Origin: an uncultured Paracoccaceae bacterium
Lineage (GTDB): Bacteria > Pseudomonadota > Alphaproteobacteria > Rhodobacterales > Rhodobacteraceae
Assembly (NCBI GenBank): GCA_943787785.1
Contig: CALSNT010000002.1
Span: forward strand, 24,173-88,172
Direction: 5' to 3'
DNA: 64,000 nt
The notes beneath the pieces were generated by a model. That model saw only the letters and a list, made by a program, of their open reading frames with translations, was not told the DNA's origin and did no database searches. Below are positions 27,819-37,907 of the stretch, in pieces; within the stretch, counting starts at the first letter, position 1; every line of letters begins with the position of its first letter. Both the position numbers and the translations under genes were made by a program.

Positions 27819-28309
27819 ACATTTACGGCGTTACCGGTTGGAAAAACGCAGGAAAAACCGGCCTGATGGAGCGGTTGGTGGCCGAATTCACCGCGCGCGG
27901 ATTGAGCGTTTCAACCATCAAACACGCCCATCATGCCTTTGACGTCGATCATCCCGGCAAAGACAGCCACCGACACCGCAAAGCAGGCGCGGGGCAGGTG
28001 CTGGTGACCTCGCGCCAGCGCTGGGCATTGATGACCGAGTTACGCGGCGCGCCGGAACCGACACTGGCCGACCATCTTGCACGTCTGAATCCGGTCGATC
28101 TGGTGTTGATTGAAGGCTTCAAGAGAGACCGTCATCCGAAAATCGAAGCCTGGCGCACAGATGCCAAGAATCCGCTGATTGCCCCGGGGGATGATACGAT
28201 CCGAGCTGTTGCCTGCGATGCTGAAATCGACACCGATGGGCGGCCTCGGTTTAACCTGGATGACACTGGCGCGATTGCCGACTTCATTGCGACCGAGTTG
28301 GGTCTATGA
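27815..28309 (+). CDS. mobB: MobB, molybdopterin-guanine dinucleotide biosynthesis adaptor
   Basis: MobB is a GTP-binding partner of MobA. The 164-residue protein shows the P-loop GWKNAGKTGLMERL, the switch-like HAHHAFDVDHPGKDS segment and the LVLIEGFKRDRHPKIE motif. Length fits a standalone MobB. It is joined to its neighbours by 4-bp overlaps at both ends. Confidence 0.94.
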   Translation: MNIYGVTGWKNAGKTGLMERLVAEFTARGLSVSTIKHAHHAFDVDHPGKDSHRHRKAGAGQVLVTSRQRWALMTELRGAPEPTLADHLARLNPVDLVLIEGFKRDRHPKIEAWRTDAKNPLIAPGDDTIRAVACDAEIDTDGRPRFNLDDTGAIADFIATELGL

Positions 28310-30417
28310 CCCGTTTCGACACAATGGTCATGGTTGACTGGTCGGGTGGCAACGACACCGGCCCGCGCCCTCGAAAAGATGCAATCTGGGCGGCAGTGAT
28401 ACGGGACGGTCAGGCGGAGTCGCCGGTTTATTTGCGCAATCGCCCGTTAGCGGAATCTTGGTTGGCCGAACTGTTTGCCGCTGAGTTAGCAGCCAGCCGA
28501 CGCGTGTTGGCAGGGTTTGACTTTCCGTTCGGCTACCCCGCCGGGTTTGCACGGGCTTTGACTGGCAGCGATGATCCGCTGGCTCTGTGGGACTGGTTCG
28601 CGCAGCATCTTGAGGACACTCCCAACGCCAACAACCGGTTCGCGCTTGCGGGACAAATCAACGCGCTTTTTCCCGGCATTGGGCCTTTCTGGTTCAATGG
28701 CACTGCGACCGACGTGTCCGATCTGCCGCGAAAAGGGACTGATCGGGTGGACCACGGTTTGCCCGAGCGTCGTGCGGTCGAGATTCGCGCCAAAGGCAGT
28801 TTCACTTGCTGGCAAATGGGCGGCCATGGCGCGGTTGGGGGGCAAGTGATGACAGGAATTTCGACCCTGTCCCGCCTAAAACAGCAGTTTGAGGGCGCGT
28901 TGTCGGTCTGGCCATTTCAGGCCCTGGATGCGCCTATCTCATTGATTGAGGTCTGGCCGTCGCTTTTGGCCGGACAGGTCAACGCCGAGGCGTCTGAAGC
29001 GGAAGTCCGCGATGCCACTCAGGTGCGCGTATTGGCACGCGCGATGTGGCAGATGCAGGTAGACGAAACGCTGGGCGACGCCCTTACCGCTGGCCGCGAG
29101 GGGTCTGAGGAGGGTTGGATCCTTGGTGTCGGGGCCGAGGACACCTTGCGCCGTGCCGCCAAGGCAGCACCACCACTGCGCAACGACTGTTTTGCATTGC
29201 CGCCCGGAGTGGATTGGACGCCGGTGGACACTGCGCTGAGCCATCTACGTGATAATCTTGACCCGGTGACCGGAACCGAAACGATTCCGGTCGCTGATGC
29301 GTGCACCCGCATCCTTGCCGCCGACCAGTTCGCGCGGCGCGCCAACCCGCCTGCACCCAATTCAGCGGTGGACGGTTATGGCTTTGCCCATGGCAGCTTG
29401 CCTGTGGGAGCCACCGAGGTGCCGCTGCAACCTGGCCGCGCTGCGGCGGGCGCGGCATACGAGGGTGTGGTTCAGCCAGCGCATGCGCTGCGCATTCTCA
29501 CGGGTGCCATCCTTCCCGAAGGTGTTGATACAGTGGTGCTGGAAGAGGATGTGAGTGTTGAAGATCAGACCCTATTCTTGCCCGGAATGCTCAAATCCGG
29601 CTCGAACACCCGCGCGGCTGGCGAGGATCTGGAGGCAGGAGCTATGGCCTTGTCCGAGGGTCGTCGCCTGACACCCGCTGATCTGGCTTTGCTTTCGGCG
29701 GTCGGGATATCGGAGGTGCCTGTCCGTTACCGCCTGCGCGTTGGCGTGCTATCGACCGGCGATGAGTTGGCTGCACCCAACGCGACCGACGATCCTGCCC
29801 GCACCTATGACGCCAACCGCCCAATGCTATTGGCTTTGTTGGCGCGCTTTGGTCATGCGCCGGTCGATTTAGGGCACGTCGGCGACAATCGCACCACGTT
29901 GCACAATAAGCTGGACCGTTCAGCACCAGACGTCGATGCAATCCTAACCTCGGGCGGTGCTTCGGCAGGAGATGAGGATCACGTTTCGGCATTACTGAAG
30001 GCGACCGGCACGCTCAACCACTGGCGGATCGCCGTGAAGCCGGGCCGCCCGCTGGCGCTGGGCCATTGGCAAAACAAACCTGTCTTTGGACTGCCCGGCA
30101 ATCCGGTCGCGGCACTTGTTTGCACGCTGATTTTCGCCCGCCCGGCGCTGGAACGCCTCGCCGGAGGAACTTGGAGTGATCCGCAAGGCTTCAATGTCCC
30201 AGCTGCATTTGAGAAGCGCAAAAAACCTGGACGGCGCGAATACCTGCGTGCTCGGATCGACGCTCAAGGACACGCGGAGGTCTTTGCCTCGGAGGGGTCC
30301 GGGCGGATCAGCGGACTCAGCTGGGCGGACGGGCTGGTGGAGTTGGAGGACGGTGCACGCCATGTGCGACCGGGCGATCCGGTGCGCTACATACCCTTCG
30401 CGAGTTTTGGTTTTTGA
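28306..30417 (+). CDS. moeA: MoeA fused to an N-terminal DUF429-like domain
   Basis: This 703-residue protein joins two parts. Residues about 300-703 are a complete molybdopterin molybdotransferase (NPPAPNSAVDGYGFA, RILTGAILPEGVDTVVLEED, LSTGDEL, TSGGASAGDEDHV, VFGLPGNPVAALV), which inserts molybdate into adenylylated molybdopterin. Residues 1-290 resemble a DUF429-type RNase H-like fold, with MVMVDWSGG (Asp11), AGFDFPFG (Asp72) and IEVWPSLLAG (Glu215). The domain's function is unknown. The frame is continuous with no internal restart, and the gene overlaps mobB by 4 bp. The MoeA call is firm and the N-terminal domain identity tentative. Confidence 0.9.
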   Translation: MTRFDTMVMVDWSGGNDTGPRPRKDAIWAAVIRDGQAESPVYLRNRPLAESWLAELFAAELAASRRVLAGFDFPFGYPAGFARALTGSDDPLALWDWFAQHLEDTPNANNRFALAGQINALFPGIGPFWFNGTATDVSDLPRKGTDRVDHGLPERRAVEIRAKGSFTCWQMGGHGAVGGQVMTGISTLSRLKQQFEGALSVWPFQALDAPISLIEVWPSLLAGQVNAEASEAEVRDATQVRVLARAMWQMQVDETLGDALTAGREGSEEGWILGVGAEDTLRRAAKAAPPLRNDCFALPPGVDWTPVDTALSHLRDNLDPVTGTETIPVADACTRILAADQFARRANPPAPNSAVDGYGFAHGSLPVGATEVPLQPGRAAAGAAYEGVVQPAHALRILTGAILPEGVDTVVLEEDVSVEDQTLFLPGMLKSGSNTRAAGEDLEAGAMALSEGRRLTPADLALLSAVGISEVPVRYRLRVGVLSTGDELAAPNATDDPARTYDANRPMLLALLARFGHAPVDLGHVGDNRTTLHNKLDRSAPDVDAILTSGGASAGDEDHVSALLKATGTLNHWRIAVKPGRPLALGHWQNKPVFGLPGNPVAALVCTLIFARPALERLAGGTWSDPQGFNVPAAFEKRKKPGRREYLRARIDAQGHAEVFASEGSGRISGLSWADGLVELEDGARHVRPGDPVRYIPFASFGF

Positions 30418-30516
30418 CGGTCGCTTAAAGAGATTTCTGCCTTCGGCGTGGATATCTGCGCACCAATGATGGCCACAAGTGCCGAAAACTGGGGTCCGGG
30501 TTGCCGGGGCGACGGG

Positions 30517-31560
30517 CTAGTCGAATGTGCCTGTCACACGGCCTAACAGCATGAACGCCCGCGCCGTGCGTGTTTCTGCCAAAGCGGCCACATCCTCGTC
30601 CGTAGCCGTGGCCGCGAAATCCGAGAATGTCTGATCAAAACGCCGCAGGAAGTGGTGCACCGCATCACGAAACACCGGGTCTTGTTTCATTCGCGCCGAG
30701 CTTAGCGCCAATGACGAGCGGTCCCTGATGCCGCCAAGCGCGGCGACGGCGCGACCTCGATCTCCGTCGCCGAACTTGCGCCAGATTTCCGGACGGGCGC
30801 GATCGGGGGTCAGGTCGTCCATATAAATGCCGTCTTGGCTGAGCAGGGTGAGTACATCCTCTGCGGCCTGAATGACCTCGGCCGTACGCCGATCCTTCAA
30901 GGCCCGGCGCAGGGCCCGAAACCCTTCCGCATCGTCGGCGGTTTTCGGGAAATTCATCGCCTTGATGAAATCCGCGGTCGAGAGCGGTTCGGCCAATGCC
31001 TCTGGCGGCGCGCCAAGGGCAAGGCTGGTCTGGCCGGTTAACAGAGGGTCGTCCGGTGATGTAACTGCGGCATCCGGCGGCACACCGGGCCGATTGGAAA
31101 TGAATGTCGACAACGCGATTTCGGTCTGCTTCTGAGCGCGGACAATGTCATCTAGTCGCGCTTCGACCGAACGTTTTCCGACGTGCCCTTGCCCGGCGCG
31201 CGGCTCTGGTGCGCTGGCGGGCATCCCGATTGCCAAAATCGTTTGGCGTAGTTTTGCTACTTCAATTCTGAGCGCGCGCGCGGATCGGAAGGTCGCGGCG
31301 ATTAACCAGATCATCAGGGGCGGGAGAAATAGCACCAAAAGTGTAAACATCACGCGCAGCGCGTCGGTGCCCTGCCCCGCCTCACCATTCGCAAAAAGTA
31401 AGTAGGCGCCGACACCGATAATCCAGATTAGTGCCAATGCCAGCGCAACAAGGTCCGCCGTGCCTGCCGAGCCACGCTCGCTGGACAACGGTGACTTGAT
31501 TTGTTCAGGCGGCCTGACCTTCGAACGAGCGGCGGCCGCCTGCGGAGCGGGATCGGTCAT
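30517..31560 (-). CDS. Conserved membrane protein, unknown function
   Basis: The 347-residue protein has a polar N-terminus and two membrane helices (about 35-57 and 70-90). A long soluble helical part follows, including EARLDDIVRAQKQTEIAL. The C-terminal half (about 185-347) looks like an all-alpha domain and ends LLGRVTGTFD. No catalytic motif or known family is visible. It lies 31 bp beyond the greA stop on the same strand. Confidence 0.72.
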   Translation of the reverse strand: MTDPAPQAAAARSKVRPPEQIKSPLSSERGSAGTADLVALALALIWIIGVGAYLLFANGEAGQGTDALRVMFTLLVLFLPPLMIWLIAATFRSARALRIEVAKLRQTILAIGMPASAPEPRAGQGHVGKRSVEARLDDIVRAQKQTEIALSTFISNRPGVPPDAAVTSPDDPLLTGQTSLALGAPPEALAEPLSTADFIKAMNFPKTADDAEGFRALRRALKDRRTAEVIQAAEDVLTLLSQDGIYMDDLTPDRARPEIWRKFGDGDRGRAVAALGGIRDRSSLALSSARMKQDPVFRDAVHHFLRRFDQTFSDFAATATDEDVAALAETRTARAFMLLGRVTGTFD

Positions 31561-31591
31561 CTCATTTCCCTCGCGCGCTTTGTCAGAGCGA

Positions 31592-32062
31592 TCAGCGATA
31601 GGTGATGCTCAGTATCTCATAGGCGCGTTCGCCGCCGGGCGTTTTCACCTCGACGCTGTCGCCTTCGTCCTTGCCGATTAGCGCGCGGGCCAGCGGAGAT
31701 TTGATATTCAGCAATCCACGCTCGATGTCGGCCTCGGGCTCACCTACGATCTGATAGGATTTCTCTTCCTCGGTGTCCTCGTCGATCAGTTTTACATGGG
31801 CACCGAATTTTACCGTTCCGGATAGCTTGCTGACGTCAATCACTTCGGCCAGCGAAAGGATCCCTTCCAGTTCTTTCACCCGCCCCTCGATGAAGCTCTG
31901 TTTTTCGCGGGCGGCGTGGTATTCGGCGTTTTCGGACAGGTCGCCATGCTCACGTGCTTCGGCGATCGCCCGGATCACAGCCGGGCGCTCAACCGATTTC
32001 AACTGCTTCAGTTCGGCATTCAAAGCGGTATGCCCCGCGCGGGTCAGCGGTATCTTTTCCAT
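31592..32062 (-). CDS. greA: Transcription elongation factor GreA
   Basis: GreA rescues backtracked RNA polymerase by stimulating transcript cleavage. The 156-residue protein has the N-terminal coiled coil with the acidic tip [19 protein letters not shown]. The C-terminal FKBP-like domain ends [20 protein letters not shown]. The ATG at 32062 matches the normal start ([11 protein letters not shown]). Confidence 0.96.
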   Translation of the reverse strand: MEKIPLTRAGHTALNAELKQLKSVERPAVIRAIAEAREHGDLSENAEYHAAREKQSFIEGRVKELEGILSLAEVIDVSKLSGTVKFGAHVKLIDEDTEEEKSYQIVGEPEADIERGLLNIKSPLARALIGKDEGDSVEVKTPGGERAYEILSITYR

Positions 32063-32250
32063 CGAAGCCTCAGAACTTTGGGTGGGGCCAATTGGCATCA
32101 TCTGCCTGCCATCCCTTAACCCAAGGCGGCTTTGAAAAGTCAAGTCCGTCAGTGATGGCCTGCAAGAATCCGCGTCTGTGCCGCCGGGTTTTGGTTGACC
32201 CGCCGAAAGTCCGGGGCCAAACCGATGACGATCAGGTAAAGGGCCGGGAT

Positions 32251-33904
32251 ATGACTGAACAGCTGCGCGAATCCATGGACTATGACGTCGTTATTGTCGG
32301 GGCCGGTCCAGCGGGCCTGTCTGCAGCGATCCGGCTGAAACAACTGAATGCTGACCTAGAAGTTGTGGTCCTCGAAAAAGGCTCCGAGGTTGGCGCTCAT
32401 ATCTTGTCAGGGGCGGTATTGGACCCGTCGGGTCTGGATACGCTGTTGCTGGACTGGCGGTCGATGGGCGCGCCAATCAATGTTCCGGTCAAGCACGACA
32501 AATTTTATTTCCTCGGCCCTGCCGGCAAAGTCCGCATTCCGAATTGGCCGATGCCACCGCTGATGAGCAATCACGGCAATTACATCGTCTCGATGGGCAA
32601 CGTGTGCCGCTGGATGGCGGAACAGGCCGAAGGGCTGGGCGTCGAGATCTTCCCCGGAATGGCCGCCTCGGAGGTTGTGTGGGGCGAGGATGGCCGGGTT
32701 GCTGGAGTGGTGGCCGGTGAGTTTGGCAAGAACGCTGACGGGACGCCGGGGCCGAACTATGAACCCGGCATGGAACTGCGCGGCAAATACGTTCTTCTGG
32801 GCGAAGGCGCGCGGGGCAGCCTGTCGAAACAGGTGATCGCCAAGTTCGGTCTGGATGACGATGCCGAGCCTGCGAAATTCGGCCTCGGCATGAAGGAAAT
32901 CTGGGAGGTTGATCCAGACAAGCATCGCGAGGGCACGGTCACTCACACGATGGGCTGGCCGCTAGGCAGGAATGCCGGGGGGTGGCAGCTTCATCTACCA
33001 TCTTGAAAATAATCAAGTTTATGTCGGGTTTGTGGTGCACCTGAACTATGAGAACCCGCATCTGTTTCCCTACAGGGAATTCCAGCGCTTCAAGCATCAT
33101 CCGATGGTTGCCGAGCTTTTGAAAGGCGGCAAGCGGGTTGCGTATGGCGCGCGTGCGATCACCGAGGGCGGGTGGCAATCGATGCCCAAGTTGGAATTCC
33201 CGGGCGGTGCGCTGCTGGGATGTGCGGCGGGAATGGTCAACGTGCCGCGCATTAAAGGCAATCACAACGCCATGCTGTCAGGAATCGCAGCGGCCGAAGC
33301 GGCAGTGGCGGCGATTGCCGTCGGCCGATCCGGTGACCTGCTGGACGGGTACGAAGCCGATGTGCGTGGCGGTCCGATTGCGAAAGACCTCAAGCGGGTT
33401 CGCAACGTAAAACCGCTTTGGTCGCGCTATGGGCTGTTTGCCTCGCTGATTGGTGGTGGGGTGGATATGTGGACGAATTCTATCGTCCCCGGCTTGTCGA
33501 TCTTCGGTACGCTGAAGCACGGGAAATCGGACGCGGCAGCCACCGGCAAGGCGGCGGACCATCCAATTATTGATTATCCGAAGCCTGATGGCACACTGTC
33601 TTTTGACCGGCTGACCAACGTGGCGTTTTCTTTCACCAATCACGAGGAATCCCAGCCCGCCCACCTGCATCTGGCCGACGCTTCAATCCCGGTGGATAGA
33701 AACCTGCCGGACTTCGCCGGCCCTTCGGCGCGCTATTGCCCTGCAGGGGTTTATGAATTTGTCGGGGAAGGTGCCGCGACCAAATTCCAGATCAACTTCC
33801 AGAACTGCGTCCACTGCAAGACCTGCGACATTAAGGACCCGGCGCAGAACATCACCTGGACTGTACCACAGGGCGGCGACGGGCCGAATTATCCGAATAT
33901 GTAA
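32251..33904 (+). pseudogene. Electron transfer flavoprotein-ubiquinone oxidoreductase, frameshifted
   Basis: ETF-QO passes electrons from electron-transfer flavoprotein to ubiquinone at the membrane. The N-terminal half (from ATG 32251) has the FAD motif [14 protein letters not shown] and runs to PLGRNAGG. It then falls out of frame at a run of six G at 32977-32982 and stops at 33006. The rest continues intact in the next frame from GGSFIYHLENNQVYVGF to the 4Fe-4S motif CVHCKTCDIKDPAQNITW and stops at 33904. Removing one G restores a 550-residue protein of normal family length. It is either a sequencing or assembly error or a genuine recent frameshift. Confidence 0.9.
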
Positions 33905-33982
33905 ACTTCCCGTGGCGACATTGCCTTGGCGGCAGGGCAGCCCTAGTTTGAGGGTAAGTCCTTCCCCTGTCACAGGTGTCTC

Positions 33983-35704
33983 ATGACTGTTTCGATGCTC
34001 CGCGCAATTGCCGTCACCACCGCCCTGCTGACTCCGTTCGCCCTTGCTGCACAGACGGCCGAGCGCGGACTGGCCGGCAATTATCTGGCGGCGCGACACG
34101 CGACGATTTTCAACGAGTACGAAAAGCTTGCCGAGTATTCCGCCCGCGCGCTGGCCGCTGATCCGACCAATCCGGCGCTGATGGAATCCACCATGCAAGC
34201 CTATGTCGCGTTGGGCCGCATTGACCGCGCGTTTGACGCGGCGTTGGAGATGCAGACACTCGACGAGCCCGGCCAGCTTTCCGGGATGATCATCTTTGCC
34301 GCAGCCGCACGGAATGGCGACTGGGCAGGCGTTCTGTCGGAACTCGATGCCGGGATGACTGTCGGCCCGCTGTTTGATGGGTTGATACGCGGATGGGCGC
34401 AGGTCGGGTCGGGAGAGATGGACGCCGCACAGAAGACCTTTGACGCCGTGGCGACCGAAACCGGTTTGCAGGCCTTTGGTGTCTATCACAGCGCATTGGC
34501 GTTGGCGGTTTCCGGTGATCTGGAAGGCGCCGCGGCGATACTAGACGGTGATGAAAGTGGCCGCGTCACGCTGACTCGCAATGGAAACATCACGTATTTT
34601 CAGATTCTGAGCTTGCTTGGTCGTCAGGAGGACGCGATCGCGCGTCTGGACGAGGTTTTCGGCGACACCGCCGACCCCGCCATCGTCAATTTGCGCAGCC
34701 GCCTCGCGGCGGGCGAACAGGTGCCTCTGGGCACCATGAACAGCGCCGCAGACGGCGTGGCCGAAGTGTTCTTTTCCATCGCAGGCGCCCTGAATGGCGA
34801 GGCGGATCACGCCTACACGCTGCTCTACTCCCGTCTGGCCCATTACCTGAACTCTGATCACATCGAAGCATTGCTGATGTCCGCGGACAAGCTGGAGCAA
34901 CTACGCCAATACGATCTGGCGACCGAGGTTTATCGCGCCGTGCCGCGCACCAGCCCGGTGTATTATGCCGCCGAGCTGGGCCGCGCCGAGGCATTGCGCC
35001 TGTCGGGCGACGCAGAGGCGGCTGTCGAGGTGATCAGTGCACTGGCTACGGAATTCCCGGATCTGTCGGTGATCCACATCACGCTGGGCGACACGCTGCG
35101 GCGTATGGGTGAGTATCAGCGCAGCAGCGAAGCCTATGACCGGGCCATTGCCCTTCTGGGGCCAGAGAACCCGAACCACTGGCTGGTCTATTTCGCCCGC
35201 GGCATCACCCATGAGCGGACGGACCGCTGGGTCAAGGCCGAGGATGACATGCGCCGGGCATTGCGTCTGTCGCCAGATCAGCCGTCGGTCCTGAACTACC
35301 TTGGCTATACGATGGTCGAGCGGCAGGAGAACCTGGACGAAGCCCTTGACATGATCGAAACGGCCGCCGCCGCCCAGCCGGACTCAGGCCATATAATCGA
35401 CTCGCTGGGGTGGGTTCTTTACCGGCTGGGCCGCTATGACGAAGCGGTCGAGCCCATGGAACGCGCCTCGCAGCTGATGGCTGTGGACCCAGTGGTGAAT
35501 GATCATCTGGGTGATGTTTACTGGGCGGTCGGACGCAAGCTGGAGGCAGAGTTCCAGTGGAAGCGCGCGCTGTCGTTCGTTGATCCCGAAGATGCGGATT
35601 CCGAAGCCGACCCGGACCGAATTCGCCGCAAGCTGGAGGTGGGCCTGGACGCGGTACTGGCCGAAGAAGGGGCGGAACCGCTGGCCGTCGCTGATGACGG
35701 CTGA
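33983..35704 (+). CDS. Periplasmic TPR-repeat protein
   Basis: The 573-residue protein has a signal peptide (cleavage near ALAAQ, residue 23). It then consists almost wholly of tetratricopeptide repeats, such as QRSSEAYDRAIALLGPEN, WVKAEDDMRRALRLSPDQPS and YDEAVEPMERASQLMAVDP. It probably acts as a protein-interaction scaffold in the periplasm or at the outer membrane. Its end overlaps ispE by 11 bp, so the two are coupled, although no functional link is evident. Confidence 0.88.
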   Translation: MTVSMLRAIAVTTALLTPFALAAQTAERGLAGNYLAARHATIFNEYEKLAEYSARALAADPTNPALMESTMQAYVALGRIDRAFDAALEMQTLDEPGQLSGMIIFAAAARNGDWAGVLSELDAGMTVGPLFDGLIRGWAQVGSGEMDAAQKTFDAVATETGLQAFGVYHSALALAVSGDLEGAAAILDGDESGRVTLTRNGNITYFQILSLLGRQEDAIARLDEVFGDTADPAIVNLRSRLAAGEQVPLGTMNSAADGVAEVFFSIAGALNGEADHAYTLLYSRLAHYLNSDHIEALLMSADKLEQLRQYDLATEVYRAVPRTSPVYYAAELGRAEALRLSGDAEAAVEVISALATEFPDLSVIHITLGDTLRRMGEYQRSSEAYDRAIALLGPENPNHWLVYFARGITHERTDRWVKAEDDMRRALRLSPDQPSVLNYLGYTMVERQENLDEALDMIETAAAAQPDSGHIIDSLGWVLYRLGRYDEAVEPMERASQLMAVDPVVNDHLGDVYWAVGRKLEAEFQWKRALSFVDPEDADSEADPDRIRRKLEVGLDAVLAEEGAEPLAVADDG

Positions 35705-36539
35705 GGCGTTCGCGCCGGCCAAGATCAACCTGACGCTCCACGTCACCGGACGACGGGCTGATGGGTATCATCTGCTTGACTCGCTGGTTGTGTTTGCCGG
35801 GGTCGGCGACAAGATCACGGCAACCCCGGCGGCGGAAATGGCCTTGCATGTTACGGGCCCTACGGCCGCAGGTGTGCCGACAGATGGCTGCAATCTGGTG
35901 ATGAAGGCTGCGCGGCTGATGCCTGAAATCCCGGCCAAGATTGTTCTGGAAAAACACCTGCCCACCGCAGCCGGTATAGGCGGTGGATCAAGCGACGCAG
36001 CCGCGACGGTACGGGTTTTGTCGGCCCTTGGCGGGACGCCGCCCGAACCCGGGGCCATTTTGTCACTTGGGGCCGACGTGCCCGTCTGCCATTTCCAACG
36101 CCCTGCCCGTATGAGCGGCATCGGGAATGTGATTGATCCTGCTCCACCGCCGCCGCACGCGTATCTGGTTCTGGTCAATCCAGGTGTCGCGATTTCCACC
36201 GCCGACGTTTTTGCCGCACTGCAGGGTCAGTTTGGTTCGGCCATGCAGGAAACTCTGCCAAATTGGCCGGACACCGCCGCATTTGCCGACTGGTTGCTCA
36301 CGCAGCGGAATGATCTGGAGTCGCCGGCCCGCACTATCGCGCCGGTCATCGACGATTGCCTCGCCACGCTTTCGGAGCAACCTTTCTGCCTGCTGGCACG
36401 CATGTCCGGCTCTGGCGCGACGTGCTTCGGGCTGTTCGACAAGGCTGAAGACGCACAAGCAACTGCGGCCGTCCTGGCCGCATCGCATCCGGATTGGTGG
36501 GTTGCCGCAGCGCCGATACTTGCTGTGCCGACTGCCTAA
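35694..36539 (+). CDS. ispE: 4-(cytidine 5'-diphospho)-2-C-methyl-D-erythritol kinase
   Basis: IspE phosphorylates CDP-methylerythritol in the non-mevalonate isoprenoid pathway. The 281-residue GHMP kinase has APAKINLTLHVTGRRADGYH at the start, the ATP loop LPTAAGIGGGSSDAAA and the C-terminal motif MSGSGATCFGLF. The ATG at 35694 lies within the end of the TPR gene. The prenyl synthase ispB is convergent just beyond, so two isoprenoid steps are neighbours. Confidence 0.95.
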   Translation: MTAEAFAPAKINLTLHVTGRRADGYHLLDSLVVFAGVGDKITATPAAEMALHVTGPTAAGVPTDGCNLVMKAARLMPEIPAKIVLEKHLPTAAGIGGGSSDAAATVRVLSALGGTPPEPGAILSLGADVPVCHFQRPARMSGIGNVIDPAPPPPHAYLVLVNPGVAISTADVFAALQGQFGSAMQETLPNWPDTAAFADWLLTQRNDLESPARTIAPVIDDCLATLSEQPFCLLARMSGSGATCFGLFDKAEDAQATAAVLAASHPDWWVAAAPILAVPTA

Positions 36540-36635
36540 AGGGCTCAACGCCTCTCGTTGCGCTTCACACCTGCTATCATCGGTTCACAAATATCCCCGC
36601 CAGAGGCCCGTGCACTCCGATCCCACACCTAAGCC

Positions 36636-37634
36636 TCAGCTGATCCGTGCCACCACAAAACCCGCCAAATCGGACAGCATCTCGCGCAGCGGGTCATCGC
36701 GCAGCGGTGCAAGAGCTGCCTTCGCCACTCCGGCCCATTCCAAGGCGGTGTCGCGCGTGGCATCGAGCACGCCGTGGCGGCGCATGATCTCCAAGGCGCG
36801 GTCCAGATCGCCGTTGGCCTGCTTGCCCTTGCCAATTGTCCGCTCCCAAAACGCGCGTTCGTCCGCGTTAGCGGCGGCCACGGCGCGGATCACAGGTAGT
36901 GACATCTTGCGCTCGCGAAAATCATCACCCAGCGATTTTCCCATCGCCTCGGTGCCGGAATAATCCAGCAGGTCATCGACCATCTGGAACGCAATACCAA
37001 GTGCGTCACCATAGTCTCGCAGCGCCGAGATTTGATCCTCGGACGCATCTGCCAGCGCCGCCCCGGATTCGCACGCCGCCTGAAACAATGCCGCCGTCTT
37101 ACCGCGGATCACGCGTAGATAGGTCGCCTCATCCGTTGCCAGATTTGCCGCAACGGTCAGTTGCAGAACCTCACCTTCGGCGATCGTCGCTGCCGCGTTC
37201 GACAGGATATCCAGTACCCGAAGCGAGCCGGGTTCGACCATCATCTGAAACGCCCGCGCAAACAGGTAGTCGCCCACCAAAACCGAGCTTGAATTGTCCC
37301 AAAGCAGGTTGGCTGTGGGCCGACCTCGCCGCTCGGCGCTTTCATCGACCACATCATCATGCAGCAACGTGGCGGTGTGGATGAATTCGACCGTGGTGGC
37401 CAGATGAATGTGGTAGGGGCCGGAGTAGCCGCACAGGTTTGCTGAGGCCAATACCAACATCGGGCGCACCCGCTTGCCGCCCGCGCCGACCAGATGCGCC
37501 GTCACTTCAGGAATGCGGGGTGCATTCTCGGACGCCATCCTCGCGCGGATCATCGCATCGACGGCTGTCAGATCATCGGAAAGAGCCTCGGCCAGTTTCT
37601 GATGCGGAGCTGTGGCGGCGTCGATCACGTTCAC
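36636..37634 (-). CDS. ispB: Polyprenyl diphosphate synthase (octaprenyl/decaprenyl type)
   Basis: The enzyme builds the long prenyl chain for ubiquinone from farnesyl diphosphate and isopentenyl diphosphate. The 332-residue protein shows both Asp-rich motifs, LLHDDVVDESAERRGRP and MVDDLLDYSG, plus GGKRVRPML. The GTG at 37634 is chosen for family-like length; a second GTG at 37628 is possible, and the frame upstream has no homologous character. Chain length cannot be read from sequence alone; Rhodobacterales commonly make Q10. Confidence 0.92.
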   Translation of the reverse strand: MNVIDAATAPHQKLAEALSDDLTAVDAMIRARMASENAPRIPEVTAHLVGAGGKRVRPMLVLASANLCGYSGPYHIHLATTVEFIHTATLLHDDVVDESAERRGRPTANLLWDNSSSVLVGDYLFARAFQMMVEPGSLRVLDILSNAAATIAEGEVLQLTVAANLATDEATYLRVIRGKTAALFQAACESGAALADASEDQISALRDYGDALGIAFQMVDDLLDYSGTEAMGKSLGDDFRERKMSLPVIRAVAAANADERAFWERTIGKGKQANGDLDRALEIMRRHGVLDATRDTALEWAGVAKAALAPLRDDPLREMLSDLAGFVVARIS

Positions 37635-37691
37635 GGGTGCAAATCCGGTGCTGCCTCGACAAGGACGGCGCAACTTCCTAGGTCCATTGAG

Positions 37692-37907
37692 ATGAAAGAG
37701 CTTTTGCGCACCACCGACCCCACCGTTGTCGCCTTCGTCACTGCCCTGCTGGGCGGCGAGGATATAGACTGCTTTCCGATGGACGTCCACATGAGCGTGC
37801 TGGAAGGATCAATCGGCGTGCTGCCCCGTCGGATCATGGTTCGCACCCAGGATCATTTCCGCGCCAGCGCCGTGCTGCGCGACAATGATGTGCCGATGGA
37901 CGGATGA
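37692..37907 (+). CDS. DUF2007-type small protein
   Basis: This 71-residue protein reads MKELLRTTDPTVVAFVTALL, then an acidic GGEDID segment and a MDVHMSVLEGSIGVLPRRIMV core. This is the pattern of the DUF2007 putative signal-transducing family, whose function is unknown. It is divergent from ispB and overlaps the methyltransferase gene by 4 bp. Confidence 0.82.
   Translation: MKELLRTTDPTVVAFVTALLGGEDIDCFPMDVHMSVLEGSIGVLPRRIMVRTQDHFRASAVLRDNDVPMDG

Noticed and set aside
33683..34489. Long minus-strand frame opposite the end of ETF-QO and the TPR gene
   Set aside because: It is a shadow of two well-supported plus-strand genes.
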